A stretch of 42,787 nt of DNA, from positions 1 through 42,787 of the forward strand of contig NZ_JACJKW010000022.1 of assembly GCF_016901775.1 (NCBI RefSeq), read 5' to 3'. The translations under genes and the position numbers were made by a program. A model generated the notes under the pieces. That model searched no databases, was not told the origin of the DNA, and saw only the letters and a list, made by a program, of their open reading frames with translations. Below are positions 8,191-16,788 of this stretch, piece by piece; position 1 is the first letter of the stretch; each line of letters opens with the position of its first letter. This stretch comes from Intestinimonas butyriciproducens (GTDB taxonomy: Bacteria; Bacillota; Clostridia; Oscillospirales; Butyricicoccaceae).

Positions 8191-8270
8191 TTGCAAAAAT
8201 CCGGAAAAGAAGACCGGGGCCACTTTTCCGGTACGCTCAGGCGGCACGGTATTCCGTGCCGCAATTTTTT
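8191..8270 (+). repeat. Double-hairpin intergenic repeat, copy B
   Basis: TTGCAAAAAT lead; hairpin 1 with arms CCGGAAAAG and CTTTTCCGG; linker GTACGCTCAG; hairpin 2 with arms GCGGCACGG and CCGTGCCGC (8241-8262) followed by T6. Lead, linker and layout match copies A and C. Confidence 0.65.
8241..8270 (+). terminator. Terminator after the Lrp-type gene
   Basis: Nine perfect base pairs (GCGGCACGG/CCGTGCCGC) with a TATT loop, followed by AATTTTTT. Confidence 0.9.
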
Positions 8271-8339
8271 CTTTTGTAAGGAAAAAGCCTTTTTTCACCG
8301 GCGAAAACCGGTTTTTTACAGGATTTTGTCAGGGATATG

Positions 8340-8368
8340 TTGTAAGAAGCATCTAAAATTGCTATAAT
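8340..8368 (+). promoter_or_regulatory. Sigma-A promoter of the recJ operon
   Basis: TTGTAA at 8340-8345 and TATAAT at 8363-8368 with 17-base spacing, 33 bases before the recJ ATG. The hexamers equal those of the EF-G-like gene promoter. Confidence 0.82.
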
Positions 8369-8401
8369 ATTCTTTAATAAAAATTCAAAGGGGGAGCGGT
8401 T

Positions 8402-10486
8402 ATGAGAAGCAAACAATGGAACATCGCCCCGCCCTGTCCGGAGGAGGCCCGGCATCTGGAACAGGCGCTGGGGCTTTCTCCTCTGGCGGCCCAGGTGCTG
8501 GCTGCCAGGGGAATCCGGGGAGAGGATGCCGCCCGGTTTCTGGATTCCTCTCTGGACCGGTTGGGAGATCCTTTCCTGCTGCCTGATATGGATAAGGCTG
8601 TGGCCGCCCTGGAAGGAGCCATCGGACGGGGCGAAAAGATCGCCGTTTATGGGGACTATGATGTGGATGGCGTCACCGCCACGGCCATTGTGATCCGGTA
8701 TCTCCGCTCCCGGGGAGCGGACTGCCAGTATTATATTCCCGACCGGATGAACGAGGGCTACGGGCTCAATACCGGAGCCATCCGCAAACTGGCGGAGGAT
8801 GGCTGCCGTTTGATGGTGACGGTGGACTCGGGCATCACCGCCGTGGAGGAGACCCTGCTGGCCCGGAACCTGGGGATGGGAGTGGTCATCACCGACCACC
8901 ACGAATGCAAGGAGATTTTGCCAGAGGCTCTGGCGGTGGTCAATCCCCGGCGCAGCGATTCCCCCTATCCCTTCCGGGAACTGGCCGGCGTGGGTGTGGC
9001 TTTCAAGCTGATCTGCGCCATGGAAAAAAACCGTCCCCTGGAAGAACTGATGAAGCAATACGCCGATCTGGTGGCTGTGGGGACGGTGGCCGATGTAATG
9101 CCCCTGGTGGGGGAAAACCGGAGCATCGTCCACTGGGGACTGCAATATCTGGAAAATACCAGAAATGCCGGCCTGCGCGCCCTGATGCAGAAGCTGGGGG
9201 TGGAGGACAAGGGAGTCTCTGCCGGAGCCATCAGCTTCACCATGGCTCCCCGGATCAACGCCGCCGGCAGAATGGGCGGGGCAGACAAAGCGGTGGAGCT
9301 GTTTTTGACCGATTCCTGCCGGGTGGCCGGGGAACTGGCCGGGGAACTGTGCCAGCTGAACCGGCAGCGCCAGCAGGAGGAAAATCAGATCTTCCAGGAA
9401 ATTCTGGAGCGGCTCTCCACTCAGTTTGATCCCCAGCGGGATAAATCCATCGTCCTGTGGGGGGAAAACTGGCACAATGGCGTGGTGGGCATCGTGGCAT
9501 CCCGCCTGGCCGACCGGTACGGCGTGCCCGCCATCCTCATCTCGCTGGATGGAGATATGGGCAAGGGCTCCGGGCGCAGCGTCCCTGGTTTTCATCTCTA
9601 TGGCGGGCTGGAAGAATGCGGCGATCTGCTGGAAAAATACGGCGGACATGAGCTGGCGGTGGGATTGACGGTACACCGCAGCCGGTTGGAAGAGTTCAAA
9701 AAACGGTTTGAGGACTATGCGGTCCGGCAGATGGAAGAAAATCAGGTGCAGCCTGTTTTGCAGGTGGATTGCCTGGTGGAACCGGGGGATCTGACCACCC
9801 GGGCGGTGGAATCCCTGGAAGTGCTGGAACCTTTCGGCATGGGAAATCCCCAGCCTATGTTCTGTATGCGGGGACTGACCATTGAGGAAATCACTCCCAT
9901 CAGCCAGGACCGGCATACCAGACTCCAGCTGGGCCGGGATGGAAAGAGCTTCTGTGCCTTTTTGTTCGGCATGGGCAGCGCCAACTGTCCCTTTGTCTGC
10001 GGCGATCAGGTGGACGGCGCCTTTTCGGTGGAGATCAACCGGTACCGGGGCAGGGAGAGTGTGCAGCTGGTGCTGCGGGATCTCCTTTGGTCCGGGGAAG
10101 AGGACCGGGCCGACCGGGATTTCCGGGAGGTGTACCAGACCTTTCAGCAAGGAGGAGTGCTGGAGCCATATCAGGCCCTGGGGCTGATTCCTACCCGCCA
10201 GGACCTGGTGGCGGTGTTCCGCCATGTGAAGGCCCATGCCGGGGAGCGGGGTCTGCGCTGCTCTCCCCGCACATTGTACCGCCAGGTGCGTTATGAGGCT
10301 TGCCGGGGGATGAATCTGGGCAAGCTGCTCATCTGCCTGGATGTGTTCCAGGAATTTGACATTTTCTCCTGCACCTCAGGGGATGAACAGATGGACATCC
10401 GGGTGCTGGAGCGCAAAGACAAAGCCGATATCAACGGCTCCCGTATACTGAAGCGGCTGGCCGAAGCCAGCAAATCACAGGGATAG
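8402..10486 (+). CDS. recJ: Single-stranded-DNA-specific exonuclease RecJ
   Basis: 694 residues. RecJ degrades single-stranded DNA 5' to 3' in recombination and mismatch or base-excision repair. DHH-family motifs are visible: VYGDYDVDGVTA (near 82), VTVDSGIT (near 140), VVITDHHE (near 161) and, in DHHA1, HNGVVGIVASRL with GSGRSVPGFHLYGGLEEC and KYGGHELAVG. The last third carries the nucleic-acid-binding fold and a C-terminal extension of about 130 residues, which is common in Firmicutes. The start has GGGGGAG upstream. It is the first gene of an apparent operon with rsh, dtd, a metallo-hydrolase gene and hemZ. Confidence 0.93.
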   Translation: MRSKQWNIAPPCPEEARHLEQALGLSPLAAQVLAARGIRGEDAARFLDSSLDRLGDPFLLPDMDKAVAALEGAIGRGEKIAVYGDYDVDGVTATAIVIRYLRSRGADCQYYIPDRMNEGYGLNTGAIRKLAEDGCRLMVTVDSGITAVEETLLARNLGMGVVITDHHECKEILPEALAVVNPRRSDSPYPFRELAGVGVAFKLICAMEKNRPLEELMKQYADLVAVGTVADVMPLVGENRSIVHWGLQYLENTRNAGLRALMQKLGVEDKGVSAGAISFTMAPRINAAGRMGGADKAVELFLTDSCRVAGELAGELCQLNRQRQQEENQIFQEILERLSTQFDPQRDKSIVLWGENWHNGVVGIVASRLADRYGVPAILISLDGDMGKGSGRSVPGFHLYGGLEECGDLLEKYGGHELAVGLTVHRSRLEEFKKRFEDYAVRQMEENQVQPVLQVDCLVEPGDLTTRAVESLEVLEPFGMGNPQPMFCMRGLTIEEITPISQDRHTRLQLGRDGKSFCAFLFGMGSANCPFVCGDQVDGAFSVEINRYRGRESVQLVLRDLLWSGEEDRADRDFREVYQTFQQGGVLEPYQALGLIPTRQDLVAVFRHVKAHAGERGLRCSPRTLYRQVRYEACRGMNLGKLLICLDVFQEFDIFSCTSGDEQMDIRVLERKDKADINGSRILKRLAEASKSQG

Positions 10487-10502
10487 AGCAGGTGGTTGCA
10501 AT

Positions 10503-12752
10503 ATGAGTGAAATGGATCGGAACAATGGGGGATTCGCCCCTTTTCAAAGTGAATTGGAAGGCGGCCAGGAGCCGTTGGGCCAGGTGGATTACAGCCTGGA
10601 GACCCTGCTGAAAAAGGTGAAGGAACATTCGCCTCTTTCTGATATGGAGAAAATCACAAAGGCCTATCATTTTTCGGAAAAGGCCCATGAGGGACAGAAG
10701 CGCCGCAGCGGCGAGCCTTATTTCATCCATCCGGTGACGGTGGCGGGCATCCTGGCCGAGCTGGGCATGGACACCGATTCCATCGTGGCCGGCCTGCTCC
10801 ATGACTGCCTGGAGGACACCAGCGCCACATATACCACGCTGGAAAAGGAGTTCGGTCGTTCGGTGGCCGATCTGGTCAACGGCGTCACCCGCCTGGGCAA
10901 GATCGTTTACAGCAGCAAGGAAGAGGCCCAGATGGAGGACCTGCGGAAGATGTTCATCGCCATGGCCAGGGACATCCGGGTCATCATCATCAAGCTGGCC
11001 GACCGTCTCCACAATGCCCGTACATTCCAGTATCTTCCTGAGCAGAAGCAGCGGGACAAGGCGCTGGAGACCATGGAGATCTACGCCCCTCTGGCCCACC
11101 GTCTGGGCATCCAGAACATCAAGTGGGAGCTGGAGGACATTTCCATCAAGTACCTGGATCCGGTGGGCTATGGGGAGATCATGAGCCAGATGGCCGACAA
11201 GGGCCAGCAGTACGAGGATTTTCTCCAGGGGGTGAAAAAGCGCATCAGCGAAAAACTACTGAGCATGGGCATCCCCTGCGAGATGAAGGCCCGGGTCAAG
11301 CATGTGTACAGCATTTACCGGAAGATGTACACCCAGAATCTGAATCTTTCGGAAATTTACGATATCTGCGCCGTTCGGGTCATTGTGGAAGAGCTGGCCG
11401 ACTGCTATAATGTGCTGGGGTTCATCCACGACCTGTACCGGCCGGTGCCGGGGCGCTTCAAGGATTATATCAGCACCCCCAAGCCCAATGGCTACCAGTC
11501 GCTGCACACTGTGGTCATCGGCCGGGAGGGCATCCCCTTTGAGGTGCAGATCCGCACCCGGGAGATGGACCGCACGGCGGAATACGGCGTGGCCGCCCAC
11601 TGGAAGTACAAAGACGGGCTGAAAGGCAAGCAGAACGAAGAGACCTTTGCCTGGATCCGTCAGCTGCTGGAATCCCAGCAGGACACCCAGGCCGAGGACT
11701 TTATCCAGAACATCAAGGTGGATCTGTTCAGCGACGAGGTCTTTGTCTTTACCCCCAAGGGGGATGTGATCAATCTGCCGGCCGGAGCCACTCCCATCGA
11801 CTTTGCCTACGCCATCCATTCGGCGGTGGGCAACCGGATGGTGGGGGCCAAGGTCAATGGCCGGCTGGTGCCCATCGACTACGAGCTGAAAAACGGCGAG
11901 ATTGTGGAGGCAGTCACCTCCAAGGAGACCGCCGGTCCCAAGCGGGACTGGCTCCAGATCGCCAAAACCGCCGAAGCCCGCAACAAGATCAAACAGTGGT
12001 TCAAAAAAGAGCGGCGGGAAGAGAACATCCAGCAGGGCCAGGCTGCGCTGGACCGGGAGCTGAAGCTGACGCTGCTCTACAACGATTTCCAGCGGGAAGA
12101 GGTTTACGGCCCGGTGCTTCGCCGGTTCAATTTTGCCGCAAAGGACGACCTCTATGCCAGCATCGGCTATGGCGGCGTCAGCTGCGCCAAGATCCTCACC
12201 AAGGTGCAGGAAGAAGTGGAGCGCATCAACCGCCAGAAAAACAAGAACGACCCCAACAAGGTGACCTTGCAGCGGAAGCGGGCCACCAGCGACAGCGGCG
12301 TCATTGTGGAAGGGGTGGACAACTGCCTGGTAAAATTCTCCAAGTGCTGCACCCCCATTCCCGGCGACAACATCGTGGGCTTTGTCACCCGGGGCTATGG
12401 CGTGTCCATCCACCGCACCGAGTGCCGCAATGTGGCCAAAGGCATGGAGAACACCGAGGAATATGGCCGCTGGGTGCGGGTGTCCTGGGACCCCTACACC
12501 AAGTTTAAATTCAGCACCGGTATCCAGATAAGGGCCAAGGCCCGGGTGGGCATCCTGGCAGACATTCTCCAGGTGTGCAGCGTGATGAAGATCAATGTCA
12601 CCGAGATGAATGTGCGGGACAGCCAGGGCCAGGGCAACTATTTCTGCACCCTGGAGGTCTTTGACCGGGAGCAGCTGGAAAGTATCATGAACCGGATCCG
12701 CAAAGTCAGCGGCGTCATTGAAGTGAGCCGCACCATGGCGGAGAAAAACTAA
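10503..12752 (+). CDS. rsh: Bifunctional (p)ppGpp synthetase/hydrolase (RelA/SpoT homologue)
   Basis: 749 residues with the full Rel layout: HD hydrolase domain (FIHPVTVAG with H76, then HDCLEDT at 100-106), synthetase domain (RFKDYISTPKPNGYQSLHT), TGS domain (VFVFTPKGDVINLPAGATPIDFAYAIHSAVG) and a C-terminal zinc-finger/ACT region (CCTPIPGDNIVGFVTRGYG; IQIRAKARVGILADILQV). Intact hydrolase and synthetase motifs suggest that it both makes and degrades the stringent-response alarmone. It starts 16 bases after recJ. The linkage rel-dtd-metallo-hydrolase-hemZ is common in Firmicutes. Confidence 0.95.
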   Translation: MSEMDRNNGGFAPFQSELEGGQEPLGQVDYSLETLLKKVKEHSPLSDMEKITKAYHFSEKAHEGQKRRSGEPYFIHPVTVAGILAELGMDTDSIVAGLLHDCLEDTSATYTTLEKEFGRSVADLVNGVTRLGKIVYSSKEEAQMEDLRKMFIAMARDIRVIIIKLADRLHNARTFQYLPEQKQRDKALETMEIYAPLAHRLGIQNIKWELEDISIKYLDPVGYGEIMSQMADKGQQYEDFLQGVKKRISEKLLSMGIPCEMKARVKHVYSIYRKMYTQNLNLSEIYDICAVRVIVEELADCYNVLGFIHDLYRPVPGRFKDYISTPKPNGYQSLHTVVIGREGIPFEVQIRTREMDRTAEYGVAAHWKYKDGLKGKQNEETFAWIRQLLESQQDTQAEDFIQNIKVDLFSDEVFVFTPKGDVINLPAGATPIDFAYAIHSAVGNRMVGAKVNGRLVPIDYELKNGEIVEAVTSKETAGPKRDWLQIAKTAEARNKIKQWFKKERREENIQQGQAALDRELKLTLLYNDFQREEVYGPVLRRFNFAAKDDLYASIGYGGVSCAKILTKVQEEVERINRQKNKNDPNKVTLQRKRATSDSGVIVEGVDNCLVKFSKCCTPIPGDNIVGFVTRGYGVSIHRTECRNVAKGMENTEEYGRWVRVSWDPYTKFKFSTGIQIRAKARVGILADILQVCSVMKINVTEMNVRDSQGQGNYFCTLEVFDREQLESIMNRIRKVSGVIEVSRTMAEKN

Positions 12753-12774
12753 GCACAGAATAGAGGAGGAAACC

Positions 12775-13233
12775 ATGCGAGCGGTTGTTATCCGAACAAG
12801 CGGAGCCAGTTTGCGGGCGAACGGGCAGGATCATGCCCGGATCGGCCAGGGGCTGGTGGTGCTCCTGGGCGTGACCCAGACGGACGGAGAGAAGGAAGCC
12901 ACCTATCTTGCGGAGAAATGCGCAGGATTGCGGATTTTTGAGGATGAAAATGGAAAGCTCAACCTGTCGCTGAAAGATGTGGGCGGGCAGATGTTGGTGG
13001 TGTCCAATTTCACTCTGTATGCCGATTGTTCCCACGGCAGAAGGCCGGATTTCCTGGCGGCAGCCAAGCCTTCCCAGTCGGAGCCGCTGTATGAGTTTTT
13101 CCTCCAGGAGCTGCGGCGGCTGGAGGTGCCTTTGGAAAGCGGCGTCTTTGGCGCCGATATGCAGATCGACCATGTGAATGACGGGCCGGTGACCATCATT
13201 ATGGACACCGACCAGATGATGAAGAAGAAATAA
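12775..13233 (+). CDS. dtd: D-aminoacyl-tRNA deacylase
   Basis: 152 residues, the standard length. The enzyme removes D-amino acids (and glycine from tRNA-Ala) from mischarged tRNA. The SNFTLYAD motif (canonical SQFTLYAD) and the HVNDGPVT motif carrying the Gly-cisPro pair are both present. The N-terminus MRAVVIRT has Ile where many homologues have Gln. GAGGA lies just before the start. It is the third gene of the recJ operon. Confidence 0.95.
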   Translation: MRAVVIRTSGASLRANGQDHARIGQGLVVLLGVTQTDGEKEATYLAEKCAGLRIFEDENGKLNLSLKDVGGQMLVVSNFTLYADCSHGRRPDFLAAAKPSQSEPLYEFFLQELRRLEVPLESGVFGADMQIDHVNDGPVTIIMDTDQMMKKK

Positions 13234-13249
13234 AAGGGAGGGGATACCC

Positions 13250-13894
13250 ATGAAGATACAAGTGATTCCGGTGGGGCCGCTGGCTACCAACTGCTATCTG
13301 CTGGGGGATGAGGAAACGGGAGAGTGCGCCATTATCGATCCCGGCGCCCAGGCCGAGCGGAAAATTTTCCCGGCTCTGGAGGAGTTCGGCATGAAATGCA
13401 CCAAGATCCTGCTGACCCATGGCCATTTTGACCATGTGATGGCTTTGCGGGATGTGAAGGACAAGACTGGTGCAGAAATCTGCATTCACAAAAACGACGC
13501 TCCCATGCTCACCGAAGAATACCAGAGCACCTGGAAGGCTCTGGCGGCCCGGGGATACCGGCAGGCTTTGGCCGACCGGATGCTGGAAGATGGGGACACT
13601 GTGCAGGTAGGCAATCTGACGGTACGGGTAATGCTCACTCCCGGCCACACCCAGGGCTCCTGCGTCTATCTGTGTGAGGACGCCATGTTTGCCGGAGATA
13701 CTTTGTTCTGCGGCGGCTGCGGCCGGTGGGATTTGGACGGGGGCGACGCCGATCAGATGTATGACAGTCTCCGCCGCCTGGCGGCTCTGGAAGGGGACTT
13801 CCGGGTGTTCCCCGGCCATGAGGAAGCCACCACCCTGGAGCACGAACGCCAGACCAATCCGGTCATGACCTATGCACTGAAACGATGCAAATGA
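13250..13894 (+). CDS. Metallo-beta-lactamase-fold hydrolase (glyoxalase II-like)
   Basis: 214 residues. The zinc-binding motif THGHFDH is at 56-62; further ligands are suggested by TPGHTQGS, AGDTLF and FPGHE. Length and motifs fit the small stand-alone hydroxyacylglutathione hydrolase-like family often found beside rel and dtd in Firmicutes. The physiological substrate is not known. An AGGGAGGGG ribosome binding site precedes it, and its last codons overlap the start of hemZ by 10 bases. Confidence 0.88.
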   Translation: MKIQVIPVGPLATNCYLLGDEETGECAIIDPGAQAERKIFPALEEFGMKCTKILLTHGHFDHVMALRDVKDKTGAEICIHKNDAPMLTEEYQSTWKALAARGYRQALADRMLEDGDTVQVGNLTVRVMLTPGHTQGSCVYLCEDAMFAGDTLFCGGCGRWDLDGGDADQMYDSLRRLAALEGDFRVFPGHEEATTLEHERQTNPVMTYALKRCK

Positions 13895-15342
13895 TCTTAC
13901 AGGGCACCGCTTTGGAGACAGCGGTGCATGAAACTTTGGTCTGCCTGCTCCCGGAAGAGCGCCATGGCCTTGCGGAAGACTGCGCCCAGGAGGGAAGGGT
14001 CACTGTCTCCCTCACACGGGAGGGGGAAGACTTCCTCTGTCGGGTACAGGCTGTACGGGGCGGCGAAGAAAAAACGGGAGAATGCCGCCTGCCGCCGGAA
14101 GGGGACAGCCCGCTGGAACAAAAGCGGGTGGAGACCCGGGCGGTGAAAACCGCCGTTTATCGGGCGGTGGTGGGCTTTTTGCCCCAGCCGCCTGTGTGGG
14201 GCGCTATGAGCGGTGTCAAACCGGCCAAGCCTTTGCGCCAGGCGTTTCCCCAGGGGATTGAGGAAGAAGCGGCCGATGCCTTTTTAAAAGAGCGGTTTTT
14301 CATCTCTCCCTCCCGGCGGAAGCTGGCCATTCGCTGCGCCCGGATGGCTCAGCAGCTGGAGCGCAGCCTGCAGGAACAAACGGGGGCCCTTTATATCGGC
14401 ATCCCCTTCTGCCCCAGCAAATGCGTCTATTGCTCCTTTGTCAGCGGCAGCACCGCTCAATGGGGCCATCTGATCCCGCCCTATCTGGATGCCCTGTGCC
14501 GTGAAGTGGAAGCGGCCGGGGAGGGCTTCCGGCAAAACGGCTGGAAGCTGGACAGCATCTATATGGGAGGCGGTACTCCCACCACCCTGACGGCAGCTCA
14601 GCTGGACCGGCTGCTGACAGCGGTGCAGCAGCATCTGCCCCATCCCAGGGAATTTACCGTGGAGGCCGGAAGGCCGGAGACCATCACCCGGGACAAGCTG
14701 GAGGTGCTCCACCGCCACGGCGTGGGACGCATCAGCATCAATCCCCAGAGTATGCACGATGGAGTGCTTCAGAATGTGGGAAGGCTTCACACGGTGCAGC
14801 AGATCGAGGAATGCTACCGCATGGCCCGGCAGGTGGGGAATTTTGAGATCAACATGGACTTGATCGCCGGGCTTCCCGGGGATGACGAAGAGGGGCTGCT
14901 GGAAAGCGTGAGACGGCTCATTGATTTGCAGCCGGAAAACATCACCATCCATTGCCTGGCCCGGAAAAAAGGGTCGCCCTTGCGGTTTGGCCCTCAGGGT
15001 CAGCTTCCCGCCCGGACCCTGGACGCCGCCTATGCCATGCTGGAACAGGCGGGCTATGCCCCCTATTATCTGTACCGGCAGAAGTATATTGCGGGGAATC
15101 TGGAAAATGTGGGCTTTGCCAAAGGGGACACCATCTGCCGGTATAACATTCTGATGATGGAAGAGCTGTGCCCGGTGGTGGCTTTGGGGGCCGGAGGGGT
15201 CACCAAGATCTGTGCAGACGGCGGCCGGAACATCACCCGGCTGACAAACCCCAAATATCCCAAGGAGTATATCGAACACAGCGACGAAATCTGCAAAGGG
15301 AAACAGAAGCTGGAGCTGGAGTTTGCCCTGCTGTCTGATTGA
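13885..15342 (+). CDS. hemZ: Oxygen-independent coproporphyrinogen III dehydrogenase HemZ
   Basis: 485 residues. A HemZ-specific N-terminal domain of about 165 residues precedes the radical SAM core, whose [4Fe-4S] motif CPSKCVYC has C176, C180 and C183. YMGGGTPTTL, the SAM-binding GGxP-type motif, follows. The family oxidatively decarboxylates coproporphyrinogen III without oxygen during haem synthesis, which suits an anaerobe. The ATG at 13885 lies inside the preceding gene; ATG 13891 is an alternative. Confidence 0.9.
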   Translation: MQMILQGTALETAVHETLVCLLPEERHGLAEDCAQEGRVTVSLTREGEDFLCRVQAVRGGEEKTGECRLPPEGDSPLEQKRVETRAVKTAVYRAVVGFLPQPPVWGAMSGVKPAKPLRQAFPQGIEEEAADAFLKERFFISPSRRKLAIRCARMAQQLERSLQEQTGALYIGIPFCPSKCVYCSFVSGSTAQWGHLIPPYLDALCREVEAAGEGFRQNGWKLDSIYMGGGTPTTLTAAQLDRLLTAVQQHLPHPREFTVEAGRPETITRDKLEVLHRHGVGRISINPQSMHDGVLQNVGRLHTVQQIEECYRMARQVGNFEINMDLIAGLPGDDEEGLLESVRRLIDLQPENITIHCLARKKGSPLRFGPQGQLPARTLDAAYAMLEQAGYAPYYLYRQKYIAGNLENVGFAKGDTICRYNILMMEELCPVVALGAGGVTKICADGGRNITRLTNPKYPKEYIEHSDEICKGKQKLELEFALLSD

Positions 15343-15367
15343 AAGAGACGGACCGTTCTGGTATACT
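15339..15367 (+). promoter_or_regulatory. Promoter for the zinc-ribbon gene
   Basis: TTGAAA at 15339-15344 (overlapping the hemZ stop) and TATACT at 15362-15367, spacing 17. A small GAGGGG/CCCCTC hairpin with TTTT (15386-15407) follows in the leader and could attenuate transcription. Confidence 0.7.
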
Positions 15368-15424
15368 GAGAATAGGATAAAAGGAGAGGGGAGGCCCCCT
15401 CGGTTTTGTGGAAGGGAGTGACCG

Positions 15425-15823
15425 ATGGTTATGGATCCGAGAGTCAATGATGTTCTGGAAAGAATGCGCCAAACCGCGGCCCAGGCTGCCCAGGCCATGG
15501 GCAAGGCCGCCGATGTTGCCAGCAAAAAGACCAATGAGCTGGTCAGCTCCACCAAGGTGAATTTGCAGATCTTCGAGCTGAAAAACGACATCGAAGCTTT
15601 GTACAAAGAGGTGGGACGCAGCGTTTACATGGCCCATACCGGAGAGACCGTGGACCCCCAGGAGATCGACGGCAAAATCGCCCAGATCGATGACAAGGTG
15701 GCCCGTCTTTGCTGCCTGCAGGAAGAGCTGGAACAGCAGCGTCCGGGGAAAAAATGCCCCGCCTGCGGCAAAGCCTGCCAGCCGGAAGATGCCTTCTGCC
15801 GCTTCTGCGGCCAGCGGCTGTAA
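15425..15823 (+). CDS. Zinc-ribbon protein with helical N-terminus
   Basis: 132 residues. The first 75 are alanine- and lysine-rich helix without a signal peptide or membrane segment. A second helix (IDGKIAQIDDKVARLCCLQEELEQQ) looks like a short coiled coil. The C-terminus has two knuckles, CPACGK and CRFCGQRL, making a typical bacterial zinc ribbon. Start choice is open between ATG 15425 and 15431; GAAGGGAG precedes both. The function is not known. It has its own promoter and a terminator. Confidence 0.75.
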   Translation: MVMDPRVNDVLERMRQTAAQAAQAMGKAADVASKKTNELVSSTKVNLQIFELKNDIEALYKEVGRSVYMAHTGETVDPQEIDGKIAQIDDKVARLCCLQEELEQQRPGKKCPACGKACQPEDAFCRFCGQRL

Positions 15824-15837
15824 TCGAAAATCCATAG

Positions 15838-15908
15838 AGAGCAGGACGCCCCAAAGGGGAAAGAACCGGTTCCCCCGGCCTTTCCGGGGCGCCCTGCTCT
15901 TCTGTTTT
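15838..15908 (+). terminator. Long terminator-like hairpin
   Basis: AGAGCAGG-A-CGCCCC pairs with GGGGCGCCCTGCTCT with one mismatch, enclosing an inner C/G-rich structure, and TCTGTTTT follows. It probably ends the zinc-ribbon transcript. Confidence 0.7.
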
Positions 15909-15942
15909 GGAAGAGAAAATTACTATAAAAAGGAGAAAAAAG

Positions 15943-16764
15943 ATGTTTACATACGAACAGTATCAGGAAAGCGCGGCTTTTCTCCAAAAACGGTTGGGGG
16001 AGTTTCAGCCGGAGCTGCTGCTCATTCTGGGTTCCGGATTGGGCTTTCTGGCCGGTGAAGTGGAAGGGGCCGTGGTCATTCCCTATGGGGAGATCCCCCA
16101 TTTTGCCCGCTCCACGGCGCCGGATCATGCCGGACGGCTGGTGTGCGGCACGCTGGCCGGACGCCGGGTGATGGTGATGGACGGCCGCTTCCATATCTAC
16201 GAAGGCTATGACGCCTATCAGGCAGCCTACCCGGTGCGGGTGGCAAAGCTGCTGGGGGTGCAGACCATGGTGGTCACCAACGCCTGCGGCGCCATCAACA
16301 CCGGTTATCAGGTGGGGGATGTGATGCTCATTTCCGACCACATCCGCCTGTTCGATCCCAATCCTTTGGTGGGGCCCAACCTGCTGGAGTTCGGCCCCCG
16401 GTTCTGCGATATGACCTATGCCTATGACCCGGCCTGCCGCAAGATTGCGAAAGAGGAAGCGGACAAGCTGGGCATGACCCTCCGGGAAGGGGTCTATTTC
16501 TATTTCCCCGGTCCTCAGTTTGAGACCCCGGCGGAGATCCGGGCGGCCCGGGTGCTGGGGGGAGACGCGGCGGGAATGTCCACCGTGCCCGAAGTGATCT
16601 GCGCCAACCACTGCGGCATTCGGGTGCTGGGCTTCTCCCTGGTGACCAATATGGCCGCCGGTGTGCTGGATCAGCGCCTGGATGGCGTGGATGTGCTCCA
16701 GGCGGCAGAACGGGCCCGGGACGGTTTCTCCGCTTTGGTGCGGGCCTGTCTGCCCCGGCTGTAA
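15943..16764 (+). CDS. punA: Purine nucleoside phosphorylase, type I (inosine/guanosine)
   Basis: 273 residues read from ATG 15943, which has AGGAG 7 bases upstream; the longer frame from 15907 starts with lysine-rich residues and lacks a site. Motifs of the trimeric PNP family: LLILGSGLGFLAGEV (phosphate loop), GRFHIYEGYD, VVTNACGAIN, GPQFETPAEIRAAR and GMSTVPEV, then GFSLVTNMAAG. It cleaves purine nucleosides with phosphate to base plus ribose-1-phosphate in purine salvage. It lies 24 bases before an MTA/SAH-type deaminase gene, so the two probably act together on nucleosides. Confidence 0.92.
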   Translation: MFTYEQYQESAAFLQKRLGEFQPELLLILGSGLGFLAGEVEGAVVIPYGEIPHFARSTAPDHAGRLVCGTLAGRRVMVMDGRFHIYEGYDAYQAAYPVRVAKLLGVQTMVVTNACGAINTGYQVGDVMLISDHIRLFDPNPLVGPNLLEFGPRFCDMTYAYDPACRKIAKEEADKLGMTLREGVYFYFPGPQFETPAEIRAARVLGGDAAGMSTVPEVICANHCGIRVLGFSLVTNMAAGVLDQRLDGVDVLQAAERARDGFSALVRACLPRL

Positions 16765-16788
16765 AAGGGGAAAAGGAGGAAGCGGAAA

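Larger units (their letters stand above)
8115..8401. other. Intergenic region with repeat copy B and the recJ promoter
   Basis: It contains the second copy of the double-hairpin repeat (8191-8270), a short CCGG hairpin with T-tract near 8298-8317, and the recJ promoter. No open frame with a ribosome binding site is seen. Confidence 0.7.

Noticed and set aside
15386-15407. Riboswitch in the leader of the zinc-ribbon gene
   Set aside because: Only one short hairpin is visible and the leader is under 60 bases, too short for a known aptamer.
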